64,000 nucleotides of DNA from Chrysomallon squamiferum (GCA_012295275.1 CM022665.1:43283152-43347151); one strand, 5' to 3'. Shown: positions 37,270 to 59,414, counted from the stretch's first letter. Numbers and translations: made by a program. The notes: generated by a model from the sequence alone, not told the origin.

Positions 37270-40200
37270 AATAACAATAAGAGTCATGTATCAAAGCATT
37301 TAATACAATGGGAACCCAGATATAATATTTAAATCGAGATAAACCGCTATTAAGTTACAGTTTTCTTTGTGAAAACAAATACAGACATTTATTCAAATTT
37401 TACACAGTTTACTATATAATTTTGGACATGCCGGTGTCAAACAACTAACACGAAATGGAGTCATTTCCGGTCGTAACGTCACGACAAACTAAGTTCCACG
37501 TAACCTCAACTGTCGGTAAAAACTTGGTTTAGAGATTAATGTGACCTGTTTAGCACACTAAACCCAGATGTAATGTCCATTTGATTACCTGTTTTTCGGA
37601 ACGTTGCTTTTAATATTGTAAAATAAATATCAGAATTCATTTTGGCCATTTGGTTTCCAACTGGAAATATTTTGTTAGCCATTGCGTTTCAGCACATAGC
37701 AATCTTGACTTGCATTCTGGAACCACGACTACATTACCAAACGTTTGTTTGTAAACAGATCTTTGATAGTAAACAGTGGACACTCGTCAAACAACATAAA
37801 CAAATGTTTAATGAAGAACATATCAGCAAATATTTGTTTTCTTTATCAGACTATTGCTTTCAATTCCAAGATTTGTTTTAAATTAATTTGCGGGAAAAAT
37901 TTAGAGTACGTTTCAAATTTCTGTAACAAGCGTTGAAAAAAAGGAAAAATAAGTTTCAAGGGAAGATATAAAATAAATCATCCAAAGAAAAATTAAGTTT
38001 ATTTTTAATTTTTTTTTGAAAATAAATGTTTAACGTTTTAAATAAATACCTAGTAGAAATTCCCATTATTCACACATTAAAAATACGTATACTTATCTGC
38101 ATAATACATTTCTTTCCTGTCTTTATTTTATAGTTGTAGGCTTTAATAGAGTAAACCATTTTTATTATCATAATAACAATAACAATAACAAAAAAACATA
38201 CAGACATAAAAACAAAACAAGACCACACACCCTTTAGCCTCACTTTCGACTGTGAATATTACAAACGTTTCGAACCTGTTACCGTAACATAATACATATA
38301 TTATTAACCCGTAATTTGATATCTGTGGGATAGGTAAAATCACAAACAAAACCGCATTTTTACATGGTCGATATGCAATACCAGACAAAAGAACAGAATA
38401 ATAAGTAAATGTGTCTGAATAAACAAATAAACTGCACGTTTTATTATCAGAACAGTTCAGTTAAGTTATAGGATATGTTATAAAGACAAATCAAACTAAT
38501 TTATCATTTTAAACAAAAAAGAAACAAATAAGTAAATAAATAAACAGACCTCTGCTGAACATTATCATGACAATACATGCGAAAAAATAACTTAAATATT
38601 GCAAATCTTTAATGTTGTTATGATTTTATTTTTTTTTTTTTTTTTTCAGGAATTGTTCGCTCTTTTCTATCCTTTTTATTTATTGATTATTATTATTATT
38701 ATTACTTTTGTATTACTATATATCATTATAATGTGTGTGCATGTGTGTGGGTGAATATTTTCTAAAACCGTTTGTCTTAAAAAAAACAAAAAACATAATG
38801 TTTTTTAAATGGAATAGATTTCAAACATAACCTACATTTACCATAAGAAGAATATTAAATTACGTTTTATTATTTATTGTAACAACTGGCGCCACAATTT
38901 AAAGTTAAAAATGCAACTTTTAATATCTTCGTCTTTTTTCGTTTTCTAAAAATAACGTCATGTTTTATTACTTGTAAAGTTTGGTGTTCTGCAAGAAATA
39001 AAAGAATCACTTAGAAGTAAACATTTTGTATCTAGGCTGTGTTTTTTTTTTATCACCAGAGGCACACTTTAATGTGGGATGGTATTAATAGGTTGATAAA
39101 TGTTCTCTGTATGACTGGTGGTAAATCATTCATAACAAACTAGTATATAGAAAAACTAATGCTTAAAGATGTGGCCCAGCATCAATAATACTAATAACAA
39201 TAATAACAACAACAACAACAGCATTATCATTATTGTCGTTGTTGTTGTTGTTGGAGAAACTGGACCTATCATACTGTCATTAAAATAATGTACGGGGAAA
39301 GTGCTGTCGTATCTTTTGATGAAACGGCGGGACAATAATCTGGCCCAGAAATAATACATTTTAATATATATACATTTAAATTATGCATCCCGTCTACTCA
39401 GCAGTATATTATCTTCTGTACCATGCTATATAAACGATATCATATACTCTGTTAACAACATAAGTTTTAAAAAACTACATATATTACATATTCTAAATAA
39501 CACATATATAGTTCGTTACTCACTTTTTTTTTTTAAATCTTCTTTTCAAATTTCTAAAAATTCGTATACTTTGAGATTGCCAAATGGGCGAAGCATTGTT
39601 TAAAAAGAGTAACAATCACACACGACATTCAAATCTGACACCGTAAAGGTCAACAAAAACCGGTCGACTGTTTGTCTTCACGCGAGAATGCCCGCGAATT
39701 TTAAGTCAGAAACCAAACGACAGTATTAGTGACGTTGTTAAGGTTGTGATGCAATGTCCATAACCAGCAATAACGCTGCAGGACATTAATAAAAAAATAA
39801 ATAAATAAAAAACCTAACATGGCTAATGAAAAAAAAAAAATAAACAATATAAAAGTCGTCAGCTGATTGAATCGTTGGACAAACCGCCAAACGAAATGAC
39901 CTAGATAGATGTCTGTTTATGCTTGTAAAAAAAAGAAAAAAAAAAGTGGTGTAGACCACAGTATGGAATGCCAAATATTTGTAGTTCGAAATTAAAGATG
40001 CCAATGGCTCTGATGTTGTGATAGTGTTTTAATGATATAAAAAATATGAGTGATTATATGAAACAATTATTATTATTATTTTTTATGATATAAAACAAAA
40101 AGGGTAAAGCTCTAACAAATATTTAATGGTCGATCTTTTTTTTTTTTTTTTTTTTTTTTTTCTTCAGGCATTAAATTATGTTTGTGGATAATATTTTATA

Positions 40201-40491
40201 ATTAATTAATTTTAAAAAAGTGGATACAATGTAAAAATAAATAAATAATTTTTAACAATAAAATTAAATTAAAAAAAAATAAATCTCACCATCATAAAAA
40301 TAATAACGTAATTAAGACATTTACTCTAAAGTAACACCCCAACATATATTTAACTATATATATATATATATTTAAACACGCACACACATACACAAGGAAA
40401 TTAAAGGTAAGAAAAATATTTTAATAATTTAAAATATGAACTTAATTTATTAAAAGTCATTCAGCTGTTAGTATTTTCTTTCCTGTAAAAC

Positions 40492-40492
40492 A

Positions 40493-40523
<31 letters not shown>

Positions 40524-40537
40524 CTCTATATTATTAT

Positions 40538-40568
<31 letters not shown>

Positions 40569-40598
40569 GTTAATTTAAAATAAATAGAAAACTGGTCT

Positions 40599-40631
<33 letters not shown>
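40492..40631. repeat. Two long T tracts and a facing A tract
   Basis: About T29 (40492-40520), T28 (40541-40568) and A29 (40603-40631). The second T tract and the A tract form a near-perfect inverted repeat with a 34-nt loop. Confidence 0.85.
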
Positions 40632-40633
<2 letters not shown>

Positions 40634-41542
40634 ATTGGTGCCTTTATTTACACTTACGAGCTTACTTAAGCTAACTTAAAGTCAGACATGTATTTAAACA
40701 TTTTCAACCGTTGATATTTTCTTAATTTATAGGTTCAGAATGATGTATCTCACATACATCTGTGCTTGCATCACACACGCATTACATAAAAGAAATTTGA
40801 TACAATATACATTCACACATAGATGCACAAACACAAACATATACCTACATACATACTGATAGTTGTAATAATGTCAGCCATTCTGATTTATGCAGAACTT
40901 TGTACGAAAAAACAATAAAAAATCCAAATTAAAATTATTTCTACATCGGTGAACTGAGCGCGGAAAATTCCCAGTAGAATAATAAAACTGATATATGTAA
41001 TTACAAACATGTAATGAATAGCAATAAATATGCGATCAAACACGATGTGATAAAGGTTCGTTTGCAGTTCATAACTTTGAATCAGTTGCATTTCCAAGAA
41101 GTTACAGAATAATTTGCGCAAAAAGTATTCACCTGTATTTTTTTTTTTTTTTCTTCTTTTTGATTTTGTGCAGATATTTTTCGTCGGAAAATTTAAAATA
41201 ATTTAAGAACGGAAACACGAAAATTTCAAAAACGAAGAAGGGAAGAAATATACATGTAATAGGTCATTAAATACATTTTATTCCAGTAAACAGAAGAATT
41301 ACAATAGATGTTCTGAAGATATGTACGTCTGACTAACTCTGGAAGGTAATGACAGTATTGAACCAGTAATCAGACTGAGTCGCCGCCATCTCTGCTGTAT
41401 TAAGTTCCATCACTGTCTGGTGGCCCTCAGCCTATGGTTCAGTGAAAAATGCTGATCACGTTAAAACTTCTGCGGTCATTATCCTTATTATTTTTGGGCT
41501 TCAGTTTTGTTTTTGTTTTTTTTGTTTTTTAATTTTAAAATT

Positions 41543-41550
<8 letters not shown>

Positions 41551-41602
<52 letters not shown>

Positions 41603-41618
41603 TTTTTTTTTTTTTTTT
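41551..41618. repeat. (ATT)n followed by poly(T)
   Basis: A pure ATT array of about 17 units followed by about 17 T. Confidence 0.9.
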
Positions 41619-42928
41619 AACGGGATCCTTCATCTTACGGTCTTAATGATTACGGGCAAGAATATTAAGAAAAATACGAACAATAAAAGCAATACTTTAG
41701 GCCTACTTGCTATGAAGAAACGGGTGTAAAACGAAGTAAATATCTGGTTATTAATGTTAGCAAAAATGACAAGCATGTTCAAATAGTTCACTTAGAAGAT
41801 AATGTCGTTATTGACCCAAATGTTGTAACTGACGATTGTTTCGCCACCGTGTGACATCAATTATTTAAATATTACACTGGATTTAGTGAAGCATTTCTGA
41901 ACGTTTTCTCGTTTTCTATAGTTTTATTGTATTTTATTTTATTTCGAGATTATATACATATACACGTGTCTGAACTAATTAACAGTGTTTGCAAACTTAT
42001 ATAAAGCGTTTTGATTTTTACGAATATTATAACAATCAACCATGAATACGTTAAATATTATGGAATAAAATCAAAATAAAATAGCAAAAAATAACCAAAT
42101 ATTTGCAGGTAGAAAATTCAGGCACAGAAACAAATATACATATGTACATTGTTATTATTATTATTATTATTATTATTTTAATTTATATTTTAAATTTTGC
42201 CATTACCAGCTTGGTACTGGACATTCTGTTCCTTACAGACAATTGTAAATATCAGTATTTTTTATTTTCTAATATTCATATTATATATATATATATATAA
42301 AAGGTATGATACATATTGCATAAATCTTTGTATACTGCAGTGGTAAGAGACACACAGAATTATAATAAATGAAATGTGTTTTTTTTTTTTTTTTTTTTTT
42401 AAATAAATGTTTTGCCTATATATATAATACTTTTGTTTTTGTTTTGTTTTGTTTTAATGTCCAGATAATATAAAATATGCAGTAACTAGCACTAATCACA
42501 AGCTATTTTATAAATACTTGAAACTAACAATTTTTAATATTCCACTGACAAAAAAGATGATAGTATAAAGTTATACATATAACATTATACATTAAATATA
42601 TAATAACCATAAACTGGAGAATGACTAGACAGATAGAAGTCAGAAATAAAAATGTAAATTTATGTTAAAATCATTTCTTTTGTCTATTCTGTATTTTGGG
42701 CTTTCAAACAAGCATGATCTAATCCTCAAAACATTGTTTTTTAGACATGTAATCATGAAGTTATTAAAATGTGTCTGGATTGGGAGTGTTTATAAATATA
42801 TTAACAAAGATGTTTGCGGACAGAATTAAATGTGACTGACATGGATTCTGATACTGAAGATCTTACATGAAATACAACAAAAAAAACAACGAATTATTTC
42901 TTCTTTCTTGAAACTGACAAATTTGCTT

Positions 42929-42934
42929 TTTATT
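42929..42934 (-). terminator. Possible poly(A) signal of DDX52
   Basis: AATAAA on the minus strand, about 35 nt past the TGA (42971-42969). In such AT-rich sequence this is suggestive only. Confidence 0.35.
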
Positions 42935-42968
42935 AAAACCAATTTTTCCTATAAAATAAACTCTATTG

Positions 42969-50804
<7,836 letters not shown>

Positions 50805-50939
50805 GCTGGTTTGTTAATGCGGAAGTAGTGTTTTCGCGTGAAGGAAGTTAAATCTCTCACGACAACAGAGAAAGGATTATCTCCCATCTGTATATTGACA
50901 TATTAACAACTTCGTCTGGCTGTCGGACTGTCACAAATT
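50805..50939. promoter_or_regulatory. Compact bidirectional promoter between DDX52 and C6orf89
   Basis: Only 135 bp separate the two divergent start codons (50804 on minus, 50940 on plus). The gap contains two ETS-like GGAAG cores (50821-50825, inside GCGGAAGTAG, and 50843-50847) and a CGCG tetranucleotide. No TATA box stands at a convincing distance. The layout is typical of shared CpG/ETS housekeeping promoters. Both 5' UTRs must be very short or overlap. Confidence 0.7.
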
Positions 50940-53900
50940 ATGTCGACAGAAGATACTGTAACAGAACAGGAGAAACAGATGCCGTTTGAGGAGAAATTGG
51001 AATATATAGACCGGGAAATACGAAAGCTACATGTGTTTTGTGTCAATGCTGGATACAGCCCTGCCCAAATTGATGGATTTGCATCGGTGTTTCACAAAAA
51101 GACAACTTTCCAAAAGGAGAAATGGAACCGTCGTCTGATATGGATGGCAGTTTTTGTTGCTGTTGCAGCTACGCTTTTCTATGTTGATCCCGCATATCGT
51201 GTAATGTGTGCTGTTACCAGGAAAAGTGCTATATCAGTATGTGTTGTCATTCTACTACTTTTAAATTAATAAACATATAATAAAGTAATTAAAACTTTCT
51301 TAAAAAAAAAAAAATATATATATATATATATATATGTATGTTTTTAAAATATAACCAAAGTATAATTAAATATCAATTAAAACCTTTATGTATTTTCATT
51401 TGAAATATTTTTTATTTTTATTATAAATTTGTACACATTTTATAGTAAACAGCCTTACTGTTAAAAATAGGGCCAGAAATTGGTTACTATCAGAAAACAA
51501 ATTAATATTGATTAGTTTGTAAGGAAGCCAATTCAATTTCATTCTTCAGTTCCCATGAAAATTGGTATCATGTAATTGGCAGTTTTATCAAGGAGAGTGT
51601 AAGACTTTCAATTAAATAAAAGTGGATAATGGCTGTATTCAGCCAATTTTCTTTTCTCTCTTAACTTTCTAACACGACTTAAGTGTAAATATCTGTAGCT
51701 CTAGTTTGAAGCAAAATGACTTATCTCTGAAGATCTCATTCACTTTATAAACAGTCATATTTTATTTGTCTGAACAGAAAAATAAATAGCCAAGTGCCAA
51801 TGCAACTGTAGACTTTAACTTTTGTGTGAATTCATCAAATATAGTTTTGAGTACAAAACAGTATAATTATATTTATGATTAACAGTTGTTGTTTTTTTGT
51901 TTGTTTTTTTAAGGTGATGTAAATTTTGATTTGTACAAAATAACTTTTTTTTTTTTTTTTTAATATGCAAATATGTATTTTTTCAGATTCTTCCATTATG
52001 GGACTGGACCAGATTCTGGGATTATGAATGTTTAATAGATAATCCACTGTACACTACTGTAGAGTTAAGATTAGAAGACTGTCAGGTATTGTTCACTGAT
52101 GTTAGAAGTCAATCATACAGTTTATATATAGTCATCACATAAGAAAGAGAAGTTGATAATAACAAACTTTCATCACTGGTAGGAAGTACTGTTATTTATG
52201 GGTGTTACTGGGGGCATGGGGTTGAGTATTATATTTATGTTGTTGTTTTTTAAATTATATTTATGAAACCATATCAGTTATTTCTTGAACTTTTATATTA
52301 ATTTTATAAGTATTCAGATAATATCTTGTAATCAATGTTTATTTTATTACAATTTTGTTTATTTAATTTTAAAAACCTCTTCATGTACACCCTCCCCCTC
52401 AAAAAATATATGATTATTTTAATTTCAGTTTCATTAGAATTTAAAAAAAAAAAAATGATAATTTTGTTTAATTTTAAATATAAACATGTATACAGACCTG
52501 CTTAAAGTAATTAAAATGAAGTTAATATTTTTAAATATTTCAGATCTGTGAAGGTGTTAAGGAAATCAAAAGAGTGAGAAATATTTCTGCAGACACATTT
52601 GTGAAGAATTACTTACAGAGAGACATTCCAGTTATAATTGAAGATGGCACTGAGAACTGGCCAGGTTCAGACACATACAGCATCAAAGCTTTGGAAAATG
52701 TAATTATATATTTATGTGTGTGTGAGTTTTCACATACATATACTCACATATATAAATTAAATGCATGTATGTATATATAAATGTATCGAGGTGTATCTGA
52801 TCTAATAAAATTAAATGCATTTATATATATATAATCTAATAAAATTAAATTATACATATATATATGTATGTATGTATGTATGTATATACATATATATATG
52901 TCTTAGTTATTTTGTATTAAATCACATAATTTATAAATAAAAAAGGATCCAACAAAAAAATAATAAAAAACAAATTCAGCCCAAAAGACAAAAACCGACT
53001 TAAATACATTAAGAAAAAGTTTAAAATTAACAAATTTATTCATTTTTTATTTTTTAGAATTATAAATGATTCTAGATGCTATGAATAGTGATTTAAGATT
53101 TATTTTTAGAATTAAAATGAAAATATTATGTATTTTTTATTTCGACTTAATTTTTAAAAATATTTATTTTGATTTGTAAATTCAGGCTTTTCGAACTCAT
53201 CCAGTTCTAAGAGAGTTTTCAGTCTGCCGTTTTACCAGCAACATTCGAGTTAATAATGGAAATCATCTACAGCTACTTAAACTTGCAGTGGACAATGAAA
53301 TTAATGAATATTTTGTACACTGGTAGGATACACAACTTTGTCTAAATCTATTATTTATAATACTGATATTATTTAAATACATTGTGTTTATTGTCAAGAT
53401 ACATTTTTCTAAGTATATTATTTTGAATGCTTATAAGAAAAACTTATCAGAATACATTATTTTGTATACTGGTATCAAAAAACCTGTCTTTTATTTTGAT
53501 TATTAAAAAAAAAATTTATAAATGCTGGTAAGAAAACATTGACCAGTACTTACTATGTTTTTGAAAAATTTAATAACTTGTATATAGGTTATTGATGAAA
53601 TAATTTTTAATTTGGCATTTATTTGCTTATTAAGTTACTTCATGTTCTATACAGAAACTGCATGAACATCAAAATCTGAAAAATGGATGTCTCATCTATT
53701 TGAAAAAACATTAAAAACCTATTAGCACATAATGACAAAAATATAAGTTCAGTACTGGATGCTTGAAATATCAACTAACTGCCAATTATGAAAATACGTT
53801 TTTACAGAAAATACCTTTTTGGGTGACATTTTCAGGGAGAACTGCTTTGAAGATACAGTGAAGGCTTTTCGCACATTCTACAAACGACCCTACTTCTTTC

Positions 53901-55599
53901 CTCCAGCTGTGCAGCTGAGCTTGAGCAGCTGGCTCCTCATATCATCAAACTACACTGGAAGAATGACAAAAAGGGTAAACTGGTTTCAAATACATCACAA
54001 TAAAATAACTAATTCATGTGGATGCATGGAAATTCCACGTTTTTCTTCCTTTTCTTATAGACTAAGTATTTGATAACTTTTTAATAACGTTCTCAATTTT
54101 ATAGGTTTTTTTTTTATCACAAAAAGAATACTCTAATTTTAAAATATCAGAATAAAATAACAAATTTGATACATAGAGATTCATTTTTTATAAAAAAAAT
54201 TATAGATGAAGCTATAGTAACATTTTTTTATAAGGTACTGAGTTTTATAAGTGCTTGTTTATTTATTTATTTTTTTTATAAAGATTTCAGCAAAATAATT
54301 ATTTGCAAGCAAACAAAAAGCACAATCAATTTGTATAAATTATAATTTAATTTTTTAACATGGGAACATAATGACTGGGGTAGATTTATTTCTGAACATC
54401 ATTATTTATGAATGAATGAATGAAGATTTGATTCTTCATACCTCAAACCAGTTCCTCAAACCAGTTCTCTAACATTTGTTTGATCACTGGATTTTATTTT
54501 TAAAGGCTGAACACTGCATTTTGATTTTAAATCTTTTTAATAAATTAATAAAATTTTTTTGACATATCGGATCACTGAACACTATGCCCCATTTTCATGT
54601 TTCATTTCTAGTATATTTTATTTTATAAATGAACACTTTTTAGGTTTAAAAATCTGTTTAGAAACATAATATCATATTTTTTTTATTTTCTTGTGGATAG
54701 TTCAGGTGAGGTTACACATACATTGTTTTATTTTCAAAAAAGAAATCCAAGGCAAAGACTTCTTTCTGCAATGATGTATTTAAATAAAAACATGGAAACT
54801 TTTCAGTAATCTATTTACTAGTACAGAAATGTCATTTGCACTGTTACAACTGAAAAACCAAACTGAATTATCAAATTAACTGTCCTATCAGTGACAAACG
54901 TTAAAGCTATTTATTCTCTTATTGATTTTTTTTTTTTTAAATCTGTATCAGCTGAACATGACTCTGCCTATGAATGCTCTAGCTCAAGTGACTGGTAAAA
55001 TTGAGGTTTTTGTTCAGCCTAGAGATCCTTGTACAAAAATCTGCAGCAGTCTGGGTACAGTGCTTCGAGCAGGCGAGATTTGTAAGTCACTTTGAGTTTT
55101 TCAGTATATTAAATATAAATGAAAATTTCTTGAAGTAAAATGTACTAAAAATTCAAATATACTTTAATAAATTCCTGAACACGTATGTGTTATGTGTGTA
55201 AGAAAACAAAGAAAATCGTTGCATTATTCAGATATTATACAAGATGTATAATACAGTTCTGTAACTGATATCTATTTATATATCCAAATATAAATGATTA
55301 CTGCTTGATTAAAATGATTAAAAATAATATAAAAAATAGAATATTTACAAAAAATAAATATGATTTTTTTTTATAAGCTAATAAATGAAATGAGTGATAA
55401 TTACTCAATTCAAATTTATGGAGATTTAAAAAAAAAAAAAAAAAAAAAAAAATTCCAATATTAAAACACTAATAAATTTAATAATAATAAAAAATTCTTG
55501 TTTTCAGTGGTTACAACAGACTTCTTGTGGTCTTTGAATTACTTGCCCATTGGTGCAAACTACAGTGTTACCATAGGCATTGAAGGAGAGTTTGACTAG
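50940..55599 (+). CDS. C6orf89: C6orf89-like (bombesin receptor-activated protein) type II membrane protein
   Basis: Seven coding exons with consistent phases: 50940-51236, 51987-52085, 52544-52699, 53186-53322, 53836-53974, 54952-55081 and 55508-55599. They give 349 residues (human C6orf89 is about 347). Layout: cytosolic helix (about 15-50, FEEKLEYIDREIRKLHVFC), one membrane segment (about 66-82, LIWMAVFVAVAATLFYV), a Trp-rich neck (about 100-112, LPLWDWTRFWDYEC), a lumenal FVKNYLQRDIPVII segment (about 151-164), then a cupin-like C-terminal half with LNMTLPMNALAQVTGKIEVF and VLRAGEI. The order matches human C6orf89 recalled from memory. The human protein is reported at Golgi/ER membranes. 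Exon 5 must start at 53836: the earlier AG at 53806 would join as a TGA. No His/Asp metal triad is seen where a JmjC/cupin enzyme would need it. Confidence 0.85.
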
Positions 55600-55938
55600 C
55601 AGTAGAAGCTTCACCACTTAATAATCATCCAAACAAAACATCATTAGTGATAGCAGTTTCACATAAATCCTGTTTACACTATCAATCCTTTGGTGTCGAT
55701 AATTGTTTATTCATTCCATCAAACTTTTTCAGTATAAATATTCGATATGGGTAACTTGTATGCACCAGTTTGTGAATGAAAAAAATTAATATGCTAATGA
55801 CAGTACGTGTACGAAAGGTTACGTTGTTAGCTCAAGTATATATATGTATGTATCAGAAATCAAGACCAATCAGAAGACTGTTTGAAGTCACATGAATTAT
55901 TTTTAACCAATCACTGGGAATCTTTCATTGTATGATTT

Positions 55939-55944
55939 AATAAA
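55939..55944 (+). terminator. Poly(A) signal of the C6orf89-like gene (copy 1)
   Basis: AATAAA 340 nt past the TAG, the first of several in this 3' flank. The same hexamer is kept in the duplicated copy at 62453-62458. Confidence 0.45.
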
Positions 55945-55959
55945 TATATTGAAATGAAG

Positions 55960-57346
55960 TTTAATGACAACACAAAATATTGATCAGTAGACGTTAAACT
56001 GTAAACAAAAGTTTGATAATATAAACAGAATCTTATCTAATAAATTATTGATAGGAATATTATGAAGTCTTTGTATAATGCATTTGTGTGTAAAGTCATT
56101 GTTTTGATTAGTTAAATTACTGATTGTTGTTAATATTTTTTATTTTCTTTAGTATTCACTTTGTCCAGATTTAGAAATCCATTTGTTAAGTTTTTGAATC
56201 TCATGTTTACATTATTTTTATTTAATTAAATATGTTGTATCTCATTTTGTCAGGGTTTATAAAAAGGTAAACATGAACATACTGTTTGTTGTTTTTTAAA
56301 TAATTTATTAAATATGAAATTTATAAAATAAAATAATGCTGATGAAAAAAGCCAATATATATATATATTTTTTTGGCCCGATATTTAAACTAGGTCCATC
56401 AGAGTTTAATTGTTATTAAAAAAATTTACTTATGGTTATATTAACCTAAACTAGCCCCCCTCCCATCAACAGTTTACAACAGTGTAAAAGTCCTTTGTTT
56501 CTAATCCTTGGAAAAAAATATAAATTTGGCCAAACATTCAATTTTCAAAAAGCTTGCATTTGGGAGTTATTTTAATCTGGAGTTACTTCCCCTCACAGTT
56601 TACAAAGTTGTGTTGAAAAATCTCATCATTTCCAGTCCTTGGGGAAAAAAAGACAAAGACACTTGAACCATGCATGGTTTATTAACAATATTTTAAACAA
56701 GATTCATTTGCGTCAGACAACATGTCAGAGTATGATGACTAAACAATGAAATAAATAACTAAATGTGTATATATGAATCCCCTGTGTATATATGTGTGTG
56801 TGTATACATACATATATATTTATATATATATAAACACATACACATTTACACGTATATATCTATATTAATCTACCATGCATAAATAATGATAATTATGTTA
56901 ATAATGGTAATGCTGTTATAAAAACACAATATTTACTTATAATTATGATCTTCCTTTTTTTTCCTTTTATCTTTTTTTACCCTTTAATATGCAACATTAA
57001 AATAAAATAAAACTCAAGTTTACCTACCATACTTTTATATCAAACTAAAATACATTGAGCAAACTTTGCTGTAAAATGAATGCTTGAGTGAAATTTTATT
57101 TTGTTTTATTCTTCATGCCACATTAAAGGCCATGATTAAGAAATGCTTATTTATGTTAGTAAATATTAGACTAATAACTAATTTATTATATTTATATATA
57201 CATGGGTAACAGAATACTGTGTTATTCCAGCAATACATGATCTACAGTACTTAATAATAATAAATAATAACAATAACAATAATTACATATATATATAGTA
57301 GTGGCATATCATGTCCACACCCATTTACTTAAACAATTACCAGCCA

Positions 57347-57401
<55 letters not shown>

Positions 57402-57468
57402 CCTACTAGGGACCATTCAAATGTTCCTTTCATTCCCTGTAATAATATAAATATAATTTTAGTTAATA

Positions 57469-57506
<38 letters not shown>

Positions 57507-59410
57507 CCATTTCTTTAAATATTTATGGTTACAGGATTTCATATCACTAGATAATAAATAACATGTGTAATACTCTTAAAATGATAAAAAGACAACAGTT
57601 ATTACAGATATTGCACAAATAAGCCTTTTCAGTAAATAAAAAAAGGCACTTGACATAGCACTGAAACTATTGCTGTAGTAAGTGCTGATCACACAAAAGA
57701 TTGTCACAAAAAAAAAAAAAAAAAGTCTTTGATCCAAGCAGTTAATAAATTAAGTCATGATTAGTTTTGTAAATTGCAAAATATTTCACACATCTAAAAA
57801 AAAAAAAAAAAAAAAAAAATACACTTGATCCAATTGTTTTTAAGACTAAGTGATTTTTGTAATGATCATGATTTGTAAAATACAAGTAAATAAATCTTTG
57901 ATACATTATCCCACCCAAAATAAAAAAAAATAAAAATAATAATAAAAAAAATGAATTAAAAATGTTACATTGTCTTTTAAAAGCAAATCATAAATGGTCA
58001 AAGTCTTGAAAATAATAGTAAAATTATTTTTAAACTTAAATGTTTTACTTCATCTTCTTGCCAAATCCAAAAGAAATTATGAAAAATTACAAAAATATAT
58101 AAAATATATAATATCCTTCATTTTTTCCTTCATATTTATTGGTCCAGAATACATTTTCAAACTGAGCCCTTAAATAAATACATTCAGTGGAACCACATTT
58201 AAAAAAAAAAAAAAAAAAAAAACCCACTCAAAAAGTGTTTGTAATGTAATAAAAAAAAAAAAAAAAAGGAAATTTAATCAAACTATGATCACAGAGTGTG
58301 ATGAAGACTGGTTCTGAATGAAAAAAATAAATATTCCACCTTCCTCTAACACAATAAATCAAATCAAATATTGAGTGTGGGACTGGTTCAACAGTCGCAA
58401 TAAAAAACAACAAAAAAAAAACAACACAAATTAATAATAATAATAATTATAATAGTATCTACAAATGAGGTATAACTGACTGAATATTACAATAACCAGT
58501 ATGAAGGAAAAAAAAAAAATCACAACTTATGCAGAGATTTACACTGATATGATATCCACTTTTCTGTTTCCACCTGATACATCGCAGCTTATGTGTGTGA
58601 TGATCCATTAACATAACTAACAACGCTTGAATTCAATGTTAGGAGTAACGAGTGAGCAACAGAAAATACTTTTTGATTAGGTAAATAAATTACATCTCCT
58701 TACATTTTATATCTTAAATTGAGTAAATAAATAAATATATATATATATTTTTTTTTGCAATTATAACAACTAAATAAAATAAAATAATAAATAAAATGGT
58801 TTTGCTGTGGACTGAACATTTTTAAATGTAATGCCTAACGAATAAATCAAATAAATGATAATAAATTTATAAAAAAATATGTAAGATAAATATCATTAAA
58901 AATATTTTCCTAAGTTTTTCAGGTAACATTAAAAAAAAAAAACCTTACCATTTACTTATTATAGATGTGGGTTTTAATTTGTGCACACATGCACATCAGT
59001 TTTCAAATAATAATTCTATCTTCTTTCTAGTCATTCTCTGAACAGAACGTACAATAACCAATATACTGTAATATGTATTAACAATAAATAAATGTATTTT
59101 TGTGATTATCCGATCATGTCCAACATGAAATCACAGCAATCTGTTGTGTATTTAAATGCACATACACGGATTCTGGCTGCCTGGACAAAACAGTATCATC
59201 TTAATACAATACACAGCCAAGATTTTCTTAGAAACCTTTTTTTTTAGGTTGTTGTTTTTTTTTTTTTTTTTCAAATCAAAAATATATTATTAACATTATT
59301 TCTAAATACATGATTATAAATGAAATGTGAACTTAACAGACATTAAGAAACAGGTTTTTAATTCTGGTCTGCAATAAACAGAAGGCTCAGATGTTTTGAC
59401 GATTCGCATA
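55960..59410. other. 3' flank of the C6orf89-like gene
   Basis: AT-rich, no gene seen. It contains (ATT)n at about 57349-57399, (TA)n at about 57461-57490, and A-runs at about 57708, 57798, 58200 and 58250. Part of it may be the 3' UTR of the candidate convergent gene whose last exon is at 59.4 kb. Confidence 0.5.
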
Positions 59411-59414
59411 TTTT

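Larger units (their letters stand above)
30010..42960. other. Interval without a recognised gene
   Basis: I see no exon set here on either strand. CpG-bearing, promoter-like patches occur at about 33.0-33.15 kb (with an NRF1-like CGCATGCGCA near 33060), 34.0-34.25, 37.4-37.5 (CRE-like AACGTCAC) and 41.38 kb. At 41.38 kb the minus strand reads GAGATGGCGGCG, opening only an 18-codon frame. The rest is microsatellites and AT-rich sequence. Long open frames here come from repeats. Confidence 0.55.

Noticed and set aside
53819-54073. ATG-initiated frame MGDIFRENC... taken as a separate small gene (and its twin at 60447)
   Set aside because: The frame is exon 5 of the C6orf89-like gene extended into both introns; the acceptor at 53835 gives the correct join TG|G.
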